Shown here in pieces: positions 1 through 7,543 of a stretch of 11,404 nucleotides of DNA. Under the pieces are notes generated by a model. It worked only from the letters and a program-made list of their open reading frames with translations. It was not told the DNA's origin and made no database searches. Positions within the stretch are counted from its first letter, which is position 1. Each line of letters begins with the position of its first letter. The stretch lies in NCBI GenBank assembly GCA_016297945.1, contig JAEDFR010000076.1, positions 1 to 11,404 on the forward strand. Direction: 5' to 3'. The position numbers and the translations under genes were made by a program. Origin of the DNA: Lachnospiraceae bacterium (lineage in GTDB: Bacteria; Bacillota; Clostridia; Lachnospirales; Lachnospiraceae).

Positions 1-24
1 AAAATCACTACTTGCTCATGTGTG
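1..24. repeat. 24-bp direct repeat, copy 1 (at window edge)
   Basis: This sequence begins AAAATCACTACTTGCTCATG and is identical over 24 bases to 118-141. It starts at the first base of the window, so it may extend further left. In copy 2 the repeat forms the right arm of an 8-bp hairpin whose left arm lies upstream; for copy 1 that arm would lie outside the window. No coding frame runs through it: on the minus strand the repeat contains an ATG followed two codons later by tandem TAG and TGA stops. Confidence 0.8.
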
Positions 25-50
25 TCATTGCAGTTTCGGTTATGATATAC

Positions 51-84
51 GAATTGCTCCGCTGCCAAGCAGCTCTCGCAATTC
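51..84. repeat. Two-tier inverted repeat (hairpin) between the direct repeats
   Basis: Outer arms GAATTGC (51-57) and GCAATTC (78-84) are perfectly complementary. Inside them, GCTGC (61-65) pairs with GCAGC (69-73) around a CAA loop, leaving a small internal loop (58-60 against 74-77). A further ATTGC (27-31) could pair with GCAAT (96-100). There is no T-run after the stem, so it is not a standard intrinsic terminator. Its CTGC-AAGCAG core recurs in the hairpin at 145-202, which suggests both belong to one repeat family. Confidence 0.7.
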
Positions 85-104
85 CCCACCCATTCGCAAT
101 CCGT

Positions 105-124
105 TGATTTTCTACCGAAAATCA
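105..124. repeat. 8-bp perfect hairpin overlapping direct repeat copy 2
   Basis: TGATTTTC (105-112) and GAAAATCA (117-124) form a perfect 8-bp stem with a TACC loop. The right arm is the start of direct repeat copy 2, so the hairpin and the direct repeat probably belong to one module. Confidence 0.65.
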
Positions 125-141
125 CTACTTGCTCATGTGTG
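118..141. repeat. 24-bp direct repeat, copy 2
   Basis: Identical over 24 bases to 1-24, with a period of 117 bp. Identity stops after the final GTGTG: copy 1 continues TCATTG and copy 2 continues GGCGGG. Two copies with a ~93-nt non-repeated interval that itself folds into hairpins do not fit a CRISPR array. Confidence 0.8.
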
Positions 142-144
142 GGC

Positions 145-202
145 GGGTCAATTAATCACAATTCTTATCCTGCAAGCAGGAACGAATTGTAATTTTTGAC
201 CC
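145..202. repeat. Long three-tier hairpin downstream of repeat copy 2
   Basis: Three nested complementary pairs share one axis: GGGTCAA (145-151) with TTGACCC (196-202), ACAATTC (158-164) with GAATTGT (184-190), and CCTG (169-172) with CAGG (177-180). They are separated by short internal loops. The apical CCTGCAAGCAGG resembles the CTGCCAAGCAG core of the hairpin at 51-84. An AT-rich tract follows, but not a clean T-run. It may be the boundary of a repeat element or, less likely, a terminator for an unseen gene to the left. Confidence 0.7.
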
Positions 203-482
203 TATATATATCATATTTTATATACTTATTATAAGCAAGAAAAATTATATAAAATTCTATTTTTGGATTCGTTTCTTAACAGAAAATTGCTGTGTTGTTA
301 TTAAAATCTTTTTTGTTAATCATAACTTTAGGAAAATAACATATTGTCCTTACAGAAATTCATGTCTTTAACCGCCGGCTTTTACGAGGTTTTGTATCAT
401 TCTTAGTGGCATTCATTTTGTGAGCATGCCGATAATTGTCTTTTCTCCATGGCGAAAATCAGTAGAAAACAGACCAAGACGG
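203..482. other. AT-rich non-coding region upstream of carA
   Basis: I find no credible gene here. About 203-345 is very AT-rich (TATATA-type tracts), and base composition becomes more ordinary from about 370. Nothing in it looks like a PyrR attenuator, T-box or other folded leader. An isolated GCCGATAA at 428-435 lacks its partner -35 element. Confidence 0.6.
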
Positions 483-512
483 TTGAAAACGGATGGCTGT
501 ATGTGCTATAAT
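483..512 (+). promoter_or_regulatory. Vegetative (sigma-A type) promoter of carAB
   Basis: The -35 is TTGAAA (483-488) and the -10 is a perfect TATAAT (507-512), separated by 18 bp. A TGC immediately before the -10 gives an extended -10 element. Transcription should begin near 518-520, giving a leader of only about 30 nt before the carA ATG at 549. That is too short for an attenuator, so any pyrimidine or arginine control is more likely at initiation. Confidence 0.75.
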
Positions 513-537
513 TAGTCGATTATGCGAAAGGATAAGC

Positions 538-543
538 AGGTGA
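538..543 (+). promoter_or_regulatory. Ribosome binding site that sets the carA start
   Basis: AGGTGA lies 5 nt before the ATG at 549. An in-frame ATG at 522 has no such site and would sit 2-4 nt from the predicted transcription start, so 549 is preferred. Confidence 0.75.
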
Positions 544-548
544 CAGCA

Positions 549-1724
549 ATGAAGGCATTTTTGATCTTGGAAGATGGTACTGTTTTTGAAGGAACGCATA
601 TCGGCGCTGATAAAGAGATTATCAGTGAAATCGTATTCAATACTTCGATGGCAGGCTATCTGGAAGTGTTAACCGACCCCTCTTATGCGGGACAAGCGGT
701 TTGCATGACCTATCCGTTAATTGGCAACTATGGTATATGCAGAGAGGATATGGAATCAAGAAAGATCTGGCCTGACGGATTTATTGTCAGAGAACTTTCC
801 CGTATTCCCAGTAACTTTCGTTGTAATGCAACAATTCAGGATGTTTTGTGCGAGTATGATATTCCGGGGATTGCCGGGATTGATACAAGAGCCCTGACCA
901 AGATTTTACGGGAAAAGGGTACCATGAACGGAATGATTACAACCCATGAGCCCACGGATCTTGAGCTGATAAAGGAGAAGCTAAGAGCCTATACGGTAGG
1001 TAATGTGGTTGATATTGTTACATGTGAACAAAAATACAGTTTAAAAGGTTCTTTGGATCTTTCAGAAAACGGACCGATATCCGGTTCTGCCAAATACACC
1101 GGTGAAAAAGAAATGAGACCGTCTCTTGTCAGAGCATTAAACGGAGCCGGCAAAAAAGTGGCACTTTTAGATTTGGGAGCCAAAGATAATATTGCAAGAA
1201 ATCTGATACAGCGAGGGTGTGATGTGACGGTTTATCCGGCACGCACCCCTGCAGAAGAGATTCTGGCAGATCAGCCGGACGGTATCATGTTATCAAACGG
1301 ACCGGGAGATCCCAAGACCTGTACCGTTGTTATAGAAAATATCAAAAAGTTATATGCAAGCAACGTTCCGATTTTTGCCATTTGTTTAGGTCATCAGCTG
1401 ATGGCTTTGGCAACGGGAGCAGATACCTACAAGATGAAATACGGACATAGAGGCGGAAATCATCCCGTTAAGGACTTAGCAACCGGAAGAGTTTATATTT
1501 CTTCTCAAAATCACGGATATGTTGTAGATATGGAGAAGCTTGATCCCTCCATTGCCACTCCGGCATTTATCAATGTAAATGATGGCACCTGTGAAGGACT
1601 TGCCTATACAGGCAAAAATATTTTCACAGTCCAGTTCCATCCGGAAGCATGTCCCGGACCTCAGGATTCGGGTTACTTGTTTGACCGTTTTATTCAGATG
1701 ATGGAGGTGGAGAAAGATGCCTAA
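549..1724 (+). CDS. carA: Carbamoyl-phosphate synthase small subunit (glutamine amidotransferase)
   Basis: CarA hydrolyses glutamine and passes the ammonia through a tunnel to CarB, which makes carbamoyl phosphate for pyrimidine and arginine synthesis. With the start at 549 the protein has 391 residues and begins MKAFLILEDGTVFEG, the usual CarA N-terminus; a start at 522 would add nine atypical residues. The N-terminal CPSase domain covers about 1-185 and a class I glutamine amidotransferase domain about 203-391. The catalytic triad is visible: Cys279 in ICLGHQ, His364 and Glu366 in QFHPEA. The SNGPGDP loop is at 249-255. It is slightly longer than many CarA proteins because of a short C-terminal extension overlapping the carB start. 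The stop overlaps carB by 8 nt, which implies translational coupling and equal subunit supply. Family assignment is secure; whether the arginine or the pyrimidine pathway controls it cannot be read from the sequence. Confidence 0.97.
   Translation: MKAFLILEDGTVFEGTHIGADKEIISEIVFNTSMAGYLEVLTDPSYAGQAVCMTYPLIGNYGICREDMESRKIWPDGFIVRELSRIPSNFRCNATIQDVLCEYDIPGIAGIDTRALTKILREKGTMNGMITTHEPTDLELIKEKLRAYTVGNVVDIVTCEQKYSLKGSLDLSENGPISGSAKYTGEKEMRPSLVRALNGAGKKVALLDLGAKDNIARNLIQRGCDVTVYPARTPAEEILADQPDGIMLSNGPGDPKTCTVVIENIKKLYASNVPIFAICLGHQLMALATGADTYKMKYGHRGGNHPVKDLATGRVYISSQNHGYVVDMEKLDPSIATPAFINVNDGTCEGLAYTGKNIFTVQFHPEACPGPQDSGYLFDRFIQMMEVEKDA
1703..1710 (+). promoter_or_regulatory. Strong ribosome binding site of carB inside carA
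   Basis: GGAGGTGG lies 6 nt before the carB ATG at 1717 and within the last codons of carA, which supports independent re-initiation as well as coupling. Confidence 0.85.
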
Positions 1725-4700
1725 GAATCCCAATGTAAAAAAAGTACTGGTAATTGGTTCCGGACCGATTGTTATCGGTCAGGCAGCAGAATTTGATTAT
1801 GCGGGAACACAGGCCTGCAGATCATTAAAAGAAGAAGGTGTGGAGGTTGTTTTAGTCAATTCCAACCCTGCTACCATTATGACCGATAAAAACATCGCAG
1901 ACAGAGTATATATTGAGCCGCTGACGGTTAAGGTATTAGAACAGCTGATTGAGAAAGAAAAGCCGGACAGTATTCTGCCTACCCTTGGTGGACAGGCCGG
2001 ACTGAATCTGGGTATGGAATTAGAGGAAAGCGGATTTTTAAAATCCCACAATGTGACATTGCTCGGAACAACGGCTGCAACGATCAAAAAAGCAGAAGAC
2101 CGTCAGGAATTCAAAGATACGATGGAAAAGATCGGAGAACCCTGTGCCGCATCTTTGGTTGTGGAAAATGTGGAAGACGGTGTTGCCTTTACCAATACCA
2201 TCGGCTATCCCGTAGTGTTGCGTCCGGCATATACACTTGGCGGTTCCGGCGGCGGTATTGCACATAATCAGGCAGAGCTTGAAGAAATTCTGGAAAACGG
2301 GCTTCGTCTTTCCCGTGTCGGACAGGTTTTAGTTGAGCGTTGTATTGCCGGCTGGAAAGAAATTGAATATGAAGTGATGCGTGATAGTGCGGGTAACTGC
2401 ATTACCGTATGTAATATGGAAAATATCGATCCTGTCGGTGTTCATACCGGTGACAGTATCGTTGTGGCACCTTCCCAGACCTTGGGAGACAAAGAATACC
2501 AGATGCTTCGTACTGCCGCACTCAATATTATCGATGAACTTCAGATTACCGGTGGCTGCAATGTCCAGTTTGCGTTGCATCCGACGAGTTTTGAATACTG
2601 TGTTATTGAAGTAAATCCCCGTGTAAGCCGTTCTTCGGCACTGGCATCCAAAGCAACGGGGTACCCGATTGCCAAAGTTGCTGCCAAGATTGCATTAGGC
2701 TATACACTGGATGAAATCAAAAATGCCATTACCGGCAAGACCTATGCCAGCTTTGAGCCGACACTTGACTATTGTGTCGTAAAGATGCCGAGGCTTCCTT
2801 TTGATAAATTCATTACCGCAAAGCGTACGCTTACCACACAGATGAAAGCGACCGGTGAGGTCATGAGTATCTGCAACAATTTTGAAGGGGCTTTGATGAA
2901 AGCACTCCGCTCATTGGAGCAGCATGTCGATTCTTTGATGAGTTATGATTTCTCGGAATACTCTGCGGAAGAGTTAAAGGAGCGTCTGCAAATTGTGGAT
3001 GACCAGAGAATCTTTATCATTGCAGAAGCCATCCGCAAGGGGATCGATTATGAAACCATTCATGATATTACTCAGGTTGATATCTGGTTTATTGATAAAA
3101 TCGCCATTCTGGTTGAAATGGAACAAGAATTAAAAAACTCTGACCTTACGGTAGAGTTGTTGGAAGAGGCGAAACGTCTGGAATTTCCGGATAGTGTAAT
3201 TGCAAAGCTTACCGGAAAGAGCGAGCCAGAAATCCGTCAGATGCGCTATGACAATGGTATTGTTGCTGCATTCAAGATGGTAGATACCTGTGCTGCAGAG
3301 TTTGAGGCGGCTACCCCGTATTACTATTCCGTATTTGGCTCAGAAAATGAAGCAGTAGAAACAAGACCGGAAAAGAAAGTTCTGGTTTTGGGTTCCGGTC
3401 CTATCCGCATCGGTCAGGGTGTGGAATTTGACTATTGTTCCGTTCATGCAACATGGGCATTTTCAAAGGCAGGCTATGAAACCATTATCGTAAACAACAA
3501 TCCGGAAACGGTTTCCACTGACTTTGATATTGCGGATAAATTGTATTTTGAGCCTTTGACGCCGGAAGATGTGGAAAACATCGTGCGCCTGGAAAAACCG
3601 GATGGAGCAGTGGTTCAGTTTGGTGGGCAGACAGCTATCAAATTAACGGAAAGCCTGATGAAGATGGGCGTTCCGATTTTAGGTACTAAAGCAGAAGATG
3701 TGGATGCTGCCGAAGACAGAGAATTGTTTGATAAGATTTTGGAAGAAACCGGTATTCCGAGAGCAGCCGGCGGAACCGTATATACGGCAGAAGAAGCCAA
3801 AGAGGTTGCCAATCGTCTTGGTTATCCGGTACTTGTTCGCCCGTCATATGTTTTGGGTGGACAAGGCATGCAGATTGCATTAAATGATGCCGAGATTGAA
3901 GAGTTTATGGCGGTTATTAACCGTTATGCCCAGGATCATCCGATCTTGGTAGATAAGTATTTGCAGGGAAAAGAGTTGGAAGTTGATGCTGTCTGTGACG
4001 GAACCGATATCTTAATTCCCGGTATTATGGAACACATTGAGCGTACCGGTGTGCATTCCGGAGACAGTATTTCTGTTTATCCGGCACCGACCATCAGTGA
4101 TACGGTCAGAGAGACGATTGCGGAATATTCAAGACGTCTTGCCAAAGCACTTCATGTCATCGGTCTGATTAATATTCAGTTTATTGCCATGGGTGATGAG
4201 GTTTATGTCATTGAAGTCAATCCCAGATCATCCCGTACCGTTCCTTATATCAGTAAAGTAACCGGAATTCCGATTGTAGATCTGGCTACGGAAGTGATTA
4301 TCGGTAAAAAGATTAAAGATTTGGGATATGAGCCCGGACTTCAGCCAAAAGCCGGCTACTTTGCAATCAAAATGCCGGTATTCTCGTTTGAAAAAATCCG
4401 TGGCGCGGAAATCAGCTTAGGACCGGAAATGAAGTCAACCGGAGAGTGCCTTGGTATAGCCGAAAGCTTTGATGAAGCTTTGTACAAAGCTTTTTTGGGC
4501 GCCGGTATTGATCTTCCCAAACATAAGCAGCTGATTATTACGGTAAAAGATGCGGATAAAGGGGAAGCGATTGAAATCGGCAGACGTTTTGAAAAACTGG
4601 GATATACGATTTATGCAACACGTTCTACAGCAAAAGCGTTAAAAGATGCCGGAGTTGCGGCTAGAAAGGTCAATAAGATTCAACAGGAATCACCGACCGT

Positions 4701-4914
4701 TATGGATTTATTGCTTGGGCATCGTATTGATCTGGTCATTGATACGCCGACACAGGGACGTGACAAGTCCAGAGACGGTTTCTTAATCAGAAGAACCGCG
4801 ATTGAGACAGGTGTCAACTGTCTGACAAGCTTAGATACGGCAAATGCACTTCTGACAAGCTTGGAAAACGGAAAAAAGGAAAAATTAAATCTGATTGATA
4901 TTGCCACAATCTAA
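1717..4914 (+). CDS. carB: Carbamoyl-phosphate synthase large subunit
   Basis: CarB uses two ATP, bicarbonate and ammonia from CarA to make carbamoyl phosphate. At 1065 residues it is full length. It shows the expected internal duplication: a first half with VLVIGSGPIVIGQ near 10-22 and the carboxyphosphate ATP-grasp domain (about 128-320), then an oligomerisation region, then a second half from about 553 (VLVLGSGPIRIGQG) with the carbamoyl-phosphate ATP-grasp domain (about 670-860). Metal and ATP ligands are present in both: Glu298 and Asn300 in VIEVNPR, and Glu833 and Asn835 in the second VIEVNPR. The C-terminal MGS-like domain (about 930-1065) is the family's allosteric site (UMP, ornithine) and carries the Gram-positive style run RDGFLIRRTAIE followed by CLTSLDTA. 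No active-site residue appears to be lost. No clear terminator follows it. Confidence 0.98.
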   Translation: MPKNPNVKKVLVIGSGPIVIGQAAEFDYAGTQACRSLKEEGVEVVLVNSNPATIMTDKNIADRVYIEPLTVKVLEQLIEKEKPDSILPTLGGQAGLNLGMELEESGFLKSHNVTLLGTTAATIKKAEDRQEFKDTMEKIGEPCAASLVVENVEDGVAFTNTIGYPVVLRPAYTLGGSGGGIAHNQAELEEILENGLRLSRVGQVLVERCIAGWKEIEYEVMRDSAGNCITVCNMENIDPVGVHTGDSIVVAPSQTLGDKEYQMLRTAALNIIDELQITGGCNVQFALHPTSFEYCVIEVNPRVSRSSALASKATGYPIAKVAAKIALGYTLDEIKNAITGKTYASFEPTLDYCVVKMPRLPFDKFITAKRTLTTQMKATGEVMSICNNFEGALMKALRSLEQHVDSLMSYDFSEYSAEELKERLQIVDDQRIFIIAEAIRKGIDYETIHDITQVDIWFIDKIAILVEMEQELKNSDLTVELLEEAKRLEFPDSVIAKLTGKSEPEIRQMRYDNGIVAAFKMVDTCAAEFEAATPYYYSVFGSENEAVETRPEKKVLVLGSGPIRIGQGVEFDYCSVHATWAFSKAGYETIIVNNNPETVSTDFDIADKLYFEPLTPEDVENIVRLEKPDGAVVQFGGQTAIKLTESLMKMGVPILGTKAEDVDAAEDRELFDKILEETGIPRAAGGTVYTAEEAKEVANRLGYPVLVRPSYVLGGQGMQIALNDAEIEEFMAVINRYAQDHPILVDKYLQGKELEVDAVCDGTDILIPGIMEHIERTGVHSGDSISVYPAPTISDTVRETIAEYSRRLAKALHVIGLINIQFIAMGDEVYVIEVNPRSSRTVPYISKVTGIPIVDLATEVIIGKKIKDLGYEPGLQPKAGYFAIKMPVFSFEKIRGAEISLGPEMKSTGECLGIAESFDEALYKAFLGAGIDLPKHKQLIITVKDADKGEAIEIGRRFEKLGYTIYATRSTAKALKDAGVAARKVNKIQQESPTVMDLLLGHRIDLVIDTPTQGRDKSRDGFLIRRTAIETGVNCLTSLDTANALLTSLENGKKEKLNLIDIATI

Positions 4915-4934
4915 TGAATAGCTATGTCTAAATT

Positions 4935-4961
4935 TTGGCAAAAGGTGTTTTTCCATATCAT
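4935..4961 (+). promoter_or_regulatory. Possible promoter for the phosphodiesterase gene
   Basis: TTGGCA (4935-4940, 5 of 6 consensus) and TATCAT (4956-4961, 5 of 6) are separated by 15 bp, which is shorter than ideal. Initiation near 4968 would give a leader of about 38 nt that includes the ribosome binding site. A weaker alternative is TTGGGG (4963-4968) with TGC-TATGTA (4982-4990), but it would start transcription on the ribosome binding site itself. Confidence 0.35.
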
Positions 4962-4995
4962 TTTGGGGTTAATGGTAAAAATGCTATGTAATAAT

Positions 4996-5001
4996 GGAGA
5001 G
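4996..5001 (+). promoter_or_regulatory. Ribosome binding site that sets the phosphodiesterase start
   Basis: GGAGAG lies 4 nt before the ATG at 5006. The in-frame ATG at 4994 overlaps the front of this site and has none of its own, so 5006 is preferred. Confidence 0.7.
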
Positions 5002-5005
5002 TCGC

Positions 5006-7459
5006 ATGCTTAATTTTAAAAAAGGAAATGCACAGGGGAGTGCACGTAAAAATCTCATACCGCCAATTGTTATTTTTGGTACTCTGGCTTTTTTGGGAAT
5101 CCTGATAGCCTGTTTTGTGCATATTCGCCTGATTCGTGACAATCTGAAGGCTGTGATCAGTGAGCAGTATGAATCACAGCTTGAGGTTGCTGAAAAGGCA
5201 ATGAACGATCGCATGAAAGACATTGAAAAGAGTACGAACAGTGCCTGCGAAGAAATTACAGATAAGATGTCTAAACAGTATTCGGATGCCCAGATTATTC
5301 AGGTGTTGGCAAAATATGGGACATCGGATGATATTATGGATTTATCTTATATTTCAGAAGATGGAATTGCAATTTATGCCGATGGAGAGGTACGTAATGT
5401 CAGGGAACGTTTTGATGATCTTACGAAAATAAAGAATAATTGTTTTTATGTGGTTAATGATTATTTTCTAAATCAGGAAATCTATATGTTTCTTTATGTT
5501 ACACCCGTTTTCGTTGAGGAAGAGTTTCAGGGAATTGTAGTTGCTTCCCAGGACTGTGAGCATATGATTGAGAGCGAAGCCTTTGCCAATATGAAGAGTA
5601 TTGGTGATATTTATGTGTTGAATCGCGATGCTCATATTTTGGCGACAACTTATCCGATGGAGAGTGCCCAACAAAAATATGAGAACTTTTTGGATTTTTC
5701 AACGAATATGTATCATATCAGTAACCATTCGAATTCCGTTTTGAAATCTGCTATCTTAAATGCAACGCTGGAAGGCGAAACCTTTGTCTGTCAAAATAAG
5801 GATTCTGCAAATTATTATATGACCTATGTCACGCTAGACGGTTATGAAGATGTAGTAGTAGCACTTTTTTATTCGGATGATGCTTTCAATATGAGTGAAA
5901 ACGGGATTGTCGGCAGCACCGTAGTTACTGTGGCTATTATCATTATTTTGATGACATTGTTATTGGTTATTGAGCTGTTGAGTAGTGCAAGAACCAATAA
6001 AATGATAGAAAAATTTGCTTTTGAAGATGAAATTACCGGTGGTAAAAACCTGAATTATTTTAAGCGGAAAGCCGCAGAAATATTGAAGCGTTATAGGGGA
6101 ATGGCATTTTCAATTCACCGGTTTGACATTTCGAATTTCCGGTATATCAATGAAGCGTATGGGCATGAAAAGGCTGACCTTTTGTTAAAAGTCATTACGG
6201 AAGAAGCAGAACATATCTTCTCATCTAATGAAATCTGTGTCCGTATGAATGCGGATCAGTTTGTATTGTTGACCAAAAACACTTTGGATTTAGAAGAAAG
6301 ACTGTTTGTATTTACCGATAAAGTGAATGCAAGAGCTTTGGATATTGGTATTCGGTATCCAATCAAGTTTAAAAGAGGTGTTTACAAGGTTCAGGATACC
6401 TCTGAAGACATTTCCATTATCATAGATAAAGCAAATGCTGCCAGAAAAGAGTTGAATGGTGAAGAAAAAGTGTGTGTTGCCGTTTACTCAGACAAAATGG
6501 TTAAAGACATGAGAAAAGTCGATATGATTGAATCGACGATGGAAAGAGCCTTGTTTAACGGAGAATTTAAACTGTTTATCCAGCCCAAATGGGATATCAG
6601 TGAGAATCATCTGTATGGCGGGGAGGCTTTGGTACGATGGATTCGCGATGACGGGACCATGGTATATCCTTCTGATTTCATACCGGTTTTTGAAAAAAAT
6701 GGTTTTATTGAGCAACTGGATATGTACATGCTCGAAAGTTCATGTCAGCTGATTCGACAACTTGTGGATGCCGGAAAGCCCGTATATCCGATTTCGGTTA
6801 ACCAGTCAAGGGTTCTTTTACACAATCCGCAGTATTTGGAAAAAGTAAAAGAAGTTATGAAGCGGTATGGTGTACCAAAAAGAAGTATTGAACTGGAAGT
6901 GACAGAGACGGTTCTGTTTATGGATCAGGGCAAGATGCTTTCGATTATGAATAGTTTGAAAGCAGAGGAAATACCGCTTTCCATGGATGATTTTGGTTCC
7001 GGTTATTCATCCTTGAATATGTTAAAGGATTTCCCCTTTGACGTCTTAAAGATTGACAAGGAATTCTTTAGTGAATCCATTACATCCGAGGCTTCCATTC
7101 TGATTTTGACCAAAATCGTTGAGATGGCACACGGACTGGGTATTAAAGTTATCTGTGAAGGTGTAGAAACCAAGGATCAGGTTGAAATGCTTCGTAAAAT
7201 CGGAGTTCGTTATGTACAAGGATACTATTTTTCAAGACCGATTCCGGGAGCCAGATTTTTGGAGCAGTTCTGTGATTTGGATGTCTTTTCGGATGCTTCC
7301 GTAAACGGAGCAAAGAAAAATGATGAGACTGCCAAAGAGCTTGTTGCAGCCGAAGCAAAGCGGGTTGCCAAAATGAATGAGACAGAGGAAAAGTCTGAAG
7401 AAAATGCTAAAGAGGTTGCAGACGAAGAGGAAAATACCGGGAATAATGAAAACAATTAA
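5006..7459 (+). CDS. Membrane c-di-GMP phosphodiesterase: Cache-like sensor, degenerate GGDEF, intact EAL, charged tail
   Basis: This 817-residue membrane protein probably degrades the second messenger c-di-GMP in response to an external signal. Transmembrane segments at about 17-40 and 301-325 flank an extracytoplasmic region (41-300) with a Cache-like pattern around 160-215 and a helical stretch at 45-95. The GGDEF domain (about 335-495) is degenerate: the signature reads NADQF at 415-419, so cyclase activity is unlikely and a regulatory role is more plausible. The EAL domain (about 510-755) keeps its catalytic motifs: EAL 540-542, SVNQS 597-601, ELEVTE 629-634, DDFGSGYSS 661-669, KID 682-684, EGVE 718-721 and QGYYF 738-742. 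This favours an active phosphodiesterase. The last ~55 residues are rich in Glu, Lys, Ala and Asn and are not part of the EAL fold. It stands between carAB and tRNA genes, with no visible terminator before queH. The ligand is unknown. Confidence 0.92.
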   Translation: MLNFKKGNAQGSARKNLIPPIVIFGTLAFLGILIACFVHIRLIRDNLKAVISEQYESQLEVAEKAMNDRMKDIEKSTNSACEEITDKMSKQYSDAQIIQVLAKYGTSDDIMDLSYISEDGIAIYADGEVRNVRERFDDLTKIKNNCFYVVNDYFLNQEIYMFLYVTPVFVEEEFQGIVVASQDCEHMIESEAFANMKSIGDIYVLNRDAHILATTYPMESAQQKYENFLDFSTNMYHISNHSNSVLKSAILNATLEGETFVCQNKDSANYYMTYVTLDGYEDVVVALFYSDDAFNMSENGIVGSTVVTVAIIIILMTLLLVIELLSSARTNKMIEKFAFEDEITGGKNLNYFKRKAAEILKRYRGMAFSIHRFDISNFRYINEAYGHEKADLLLKVITEEAEHIFSSNEICVRMNADQFVLLTKNTLDLEERLFVFTDKVNARALDIGIRYPIKFKRGVYKVQDTSEDISIIIDKANAARKELNGEEKVCVAVYSDKMVKDMRKVDMIESTMERALFNGEFKLFIQPKWDISENHLYGGEALVRWIRDDGTMVYPSDFIPVFEKNGFIEQLDMYMLESSCQLIRQLVDAGKPVYPISVNQSRVLLHNPQYLEKVKEVMKRYGVPKRSIELEVTETVLFMDQGKMLSIMNSLKAEEIPLSMDDFGSGYSSLNMLKDFPFDVLKIDKEFFSESITSEASILILTKIVEMAHGLGIKVICEGVETKDQVEMLRKIGVRYVQGYYFSRPIPGARFLEQFCDLDVFSDASVNGAKKNDETAKELVAAEAKRVAKMNETEEKSEENAKEVADEEENTGNNENN

Positions 7460-7543
7460 AGTGTAAAAACGATTCAAGAGAAAAACGCAGGAGAATTATT
7501 CAAGAGAAGAGAATTTAAGAGACAGAACCGGTTGGAAGTTAAA
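7460..7543 (+). other. Purine-rich spacer with short repeats upstream of queH
   Basis: ATTCAAGAGAA occurs at 7472-7482 and 7498-7508, with a degenerate third copy ATTTAAGAGA at 7513-7522. I see no hairpin-plus-T-run terminator and no convincing promoter, so transcription from the phosphodiesterase gene probably continues into queH. Confidence 0.5.

Noticed and set aside
1..141. Possible CRISPR array from the 24-bp repeat
   Set aside because: Only two copies, a ~93-nt interval that folds on itself and no cas genes nearby.
145..202. Intrinsic terminator for a gene to the left
   Set aside because: The stem is AT-interrupted and followed by CTATATATATC rather than a T-run; kept as a repeat/hairpin instead.
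357..366. Half of an ARG-box-like site (AATTCATG) upstream of carA
   Set aside because: No second half-site at the right spacing; a single 6-8 base match in AT-rich DNA is expected by chance.
428..435. GCCGATAA, a perfect match to the flagellar sigma (SigD/FliA) -10 element
   Set aside because: The region 11-15 bp upstream (near 409-416, GCATTCAT) does not resemble TAAAGTTT, and the sigma-A promoter at 483-512 explains carA expression.
4464..4493. Three AAGCTTT heptamers at 11-12 base spacing inside carB
   Set aside because: They encode Ser-Phe, Glu-Ala-Leu and Lys-Ala-Phe in the normal CarB sequence; codon coincidence is sufficient.
4935..4952. TTGGCA resembling the -24 part of a sigma-54 promoter
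   Set aside because: The required GC of the -12 element is missing at the fixed spacing.
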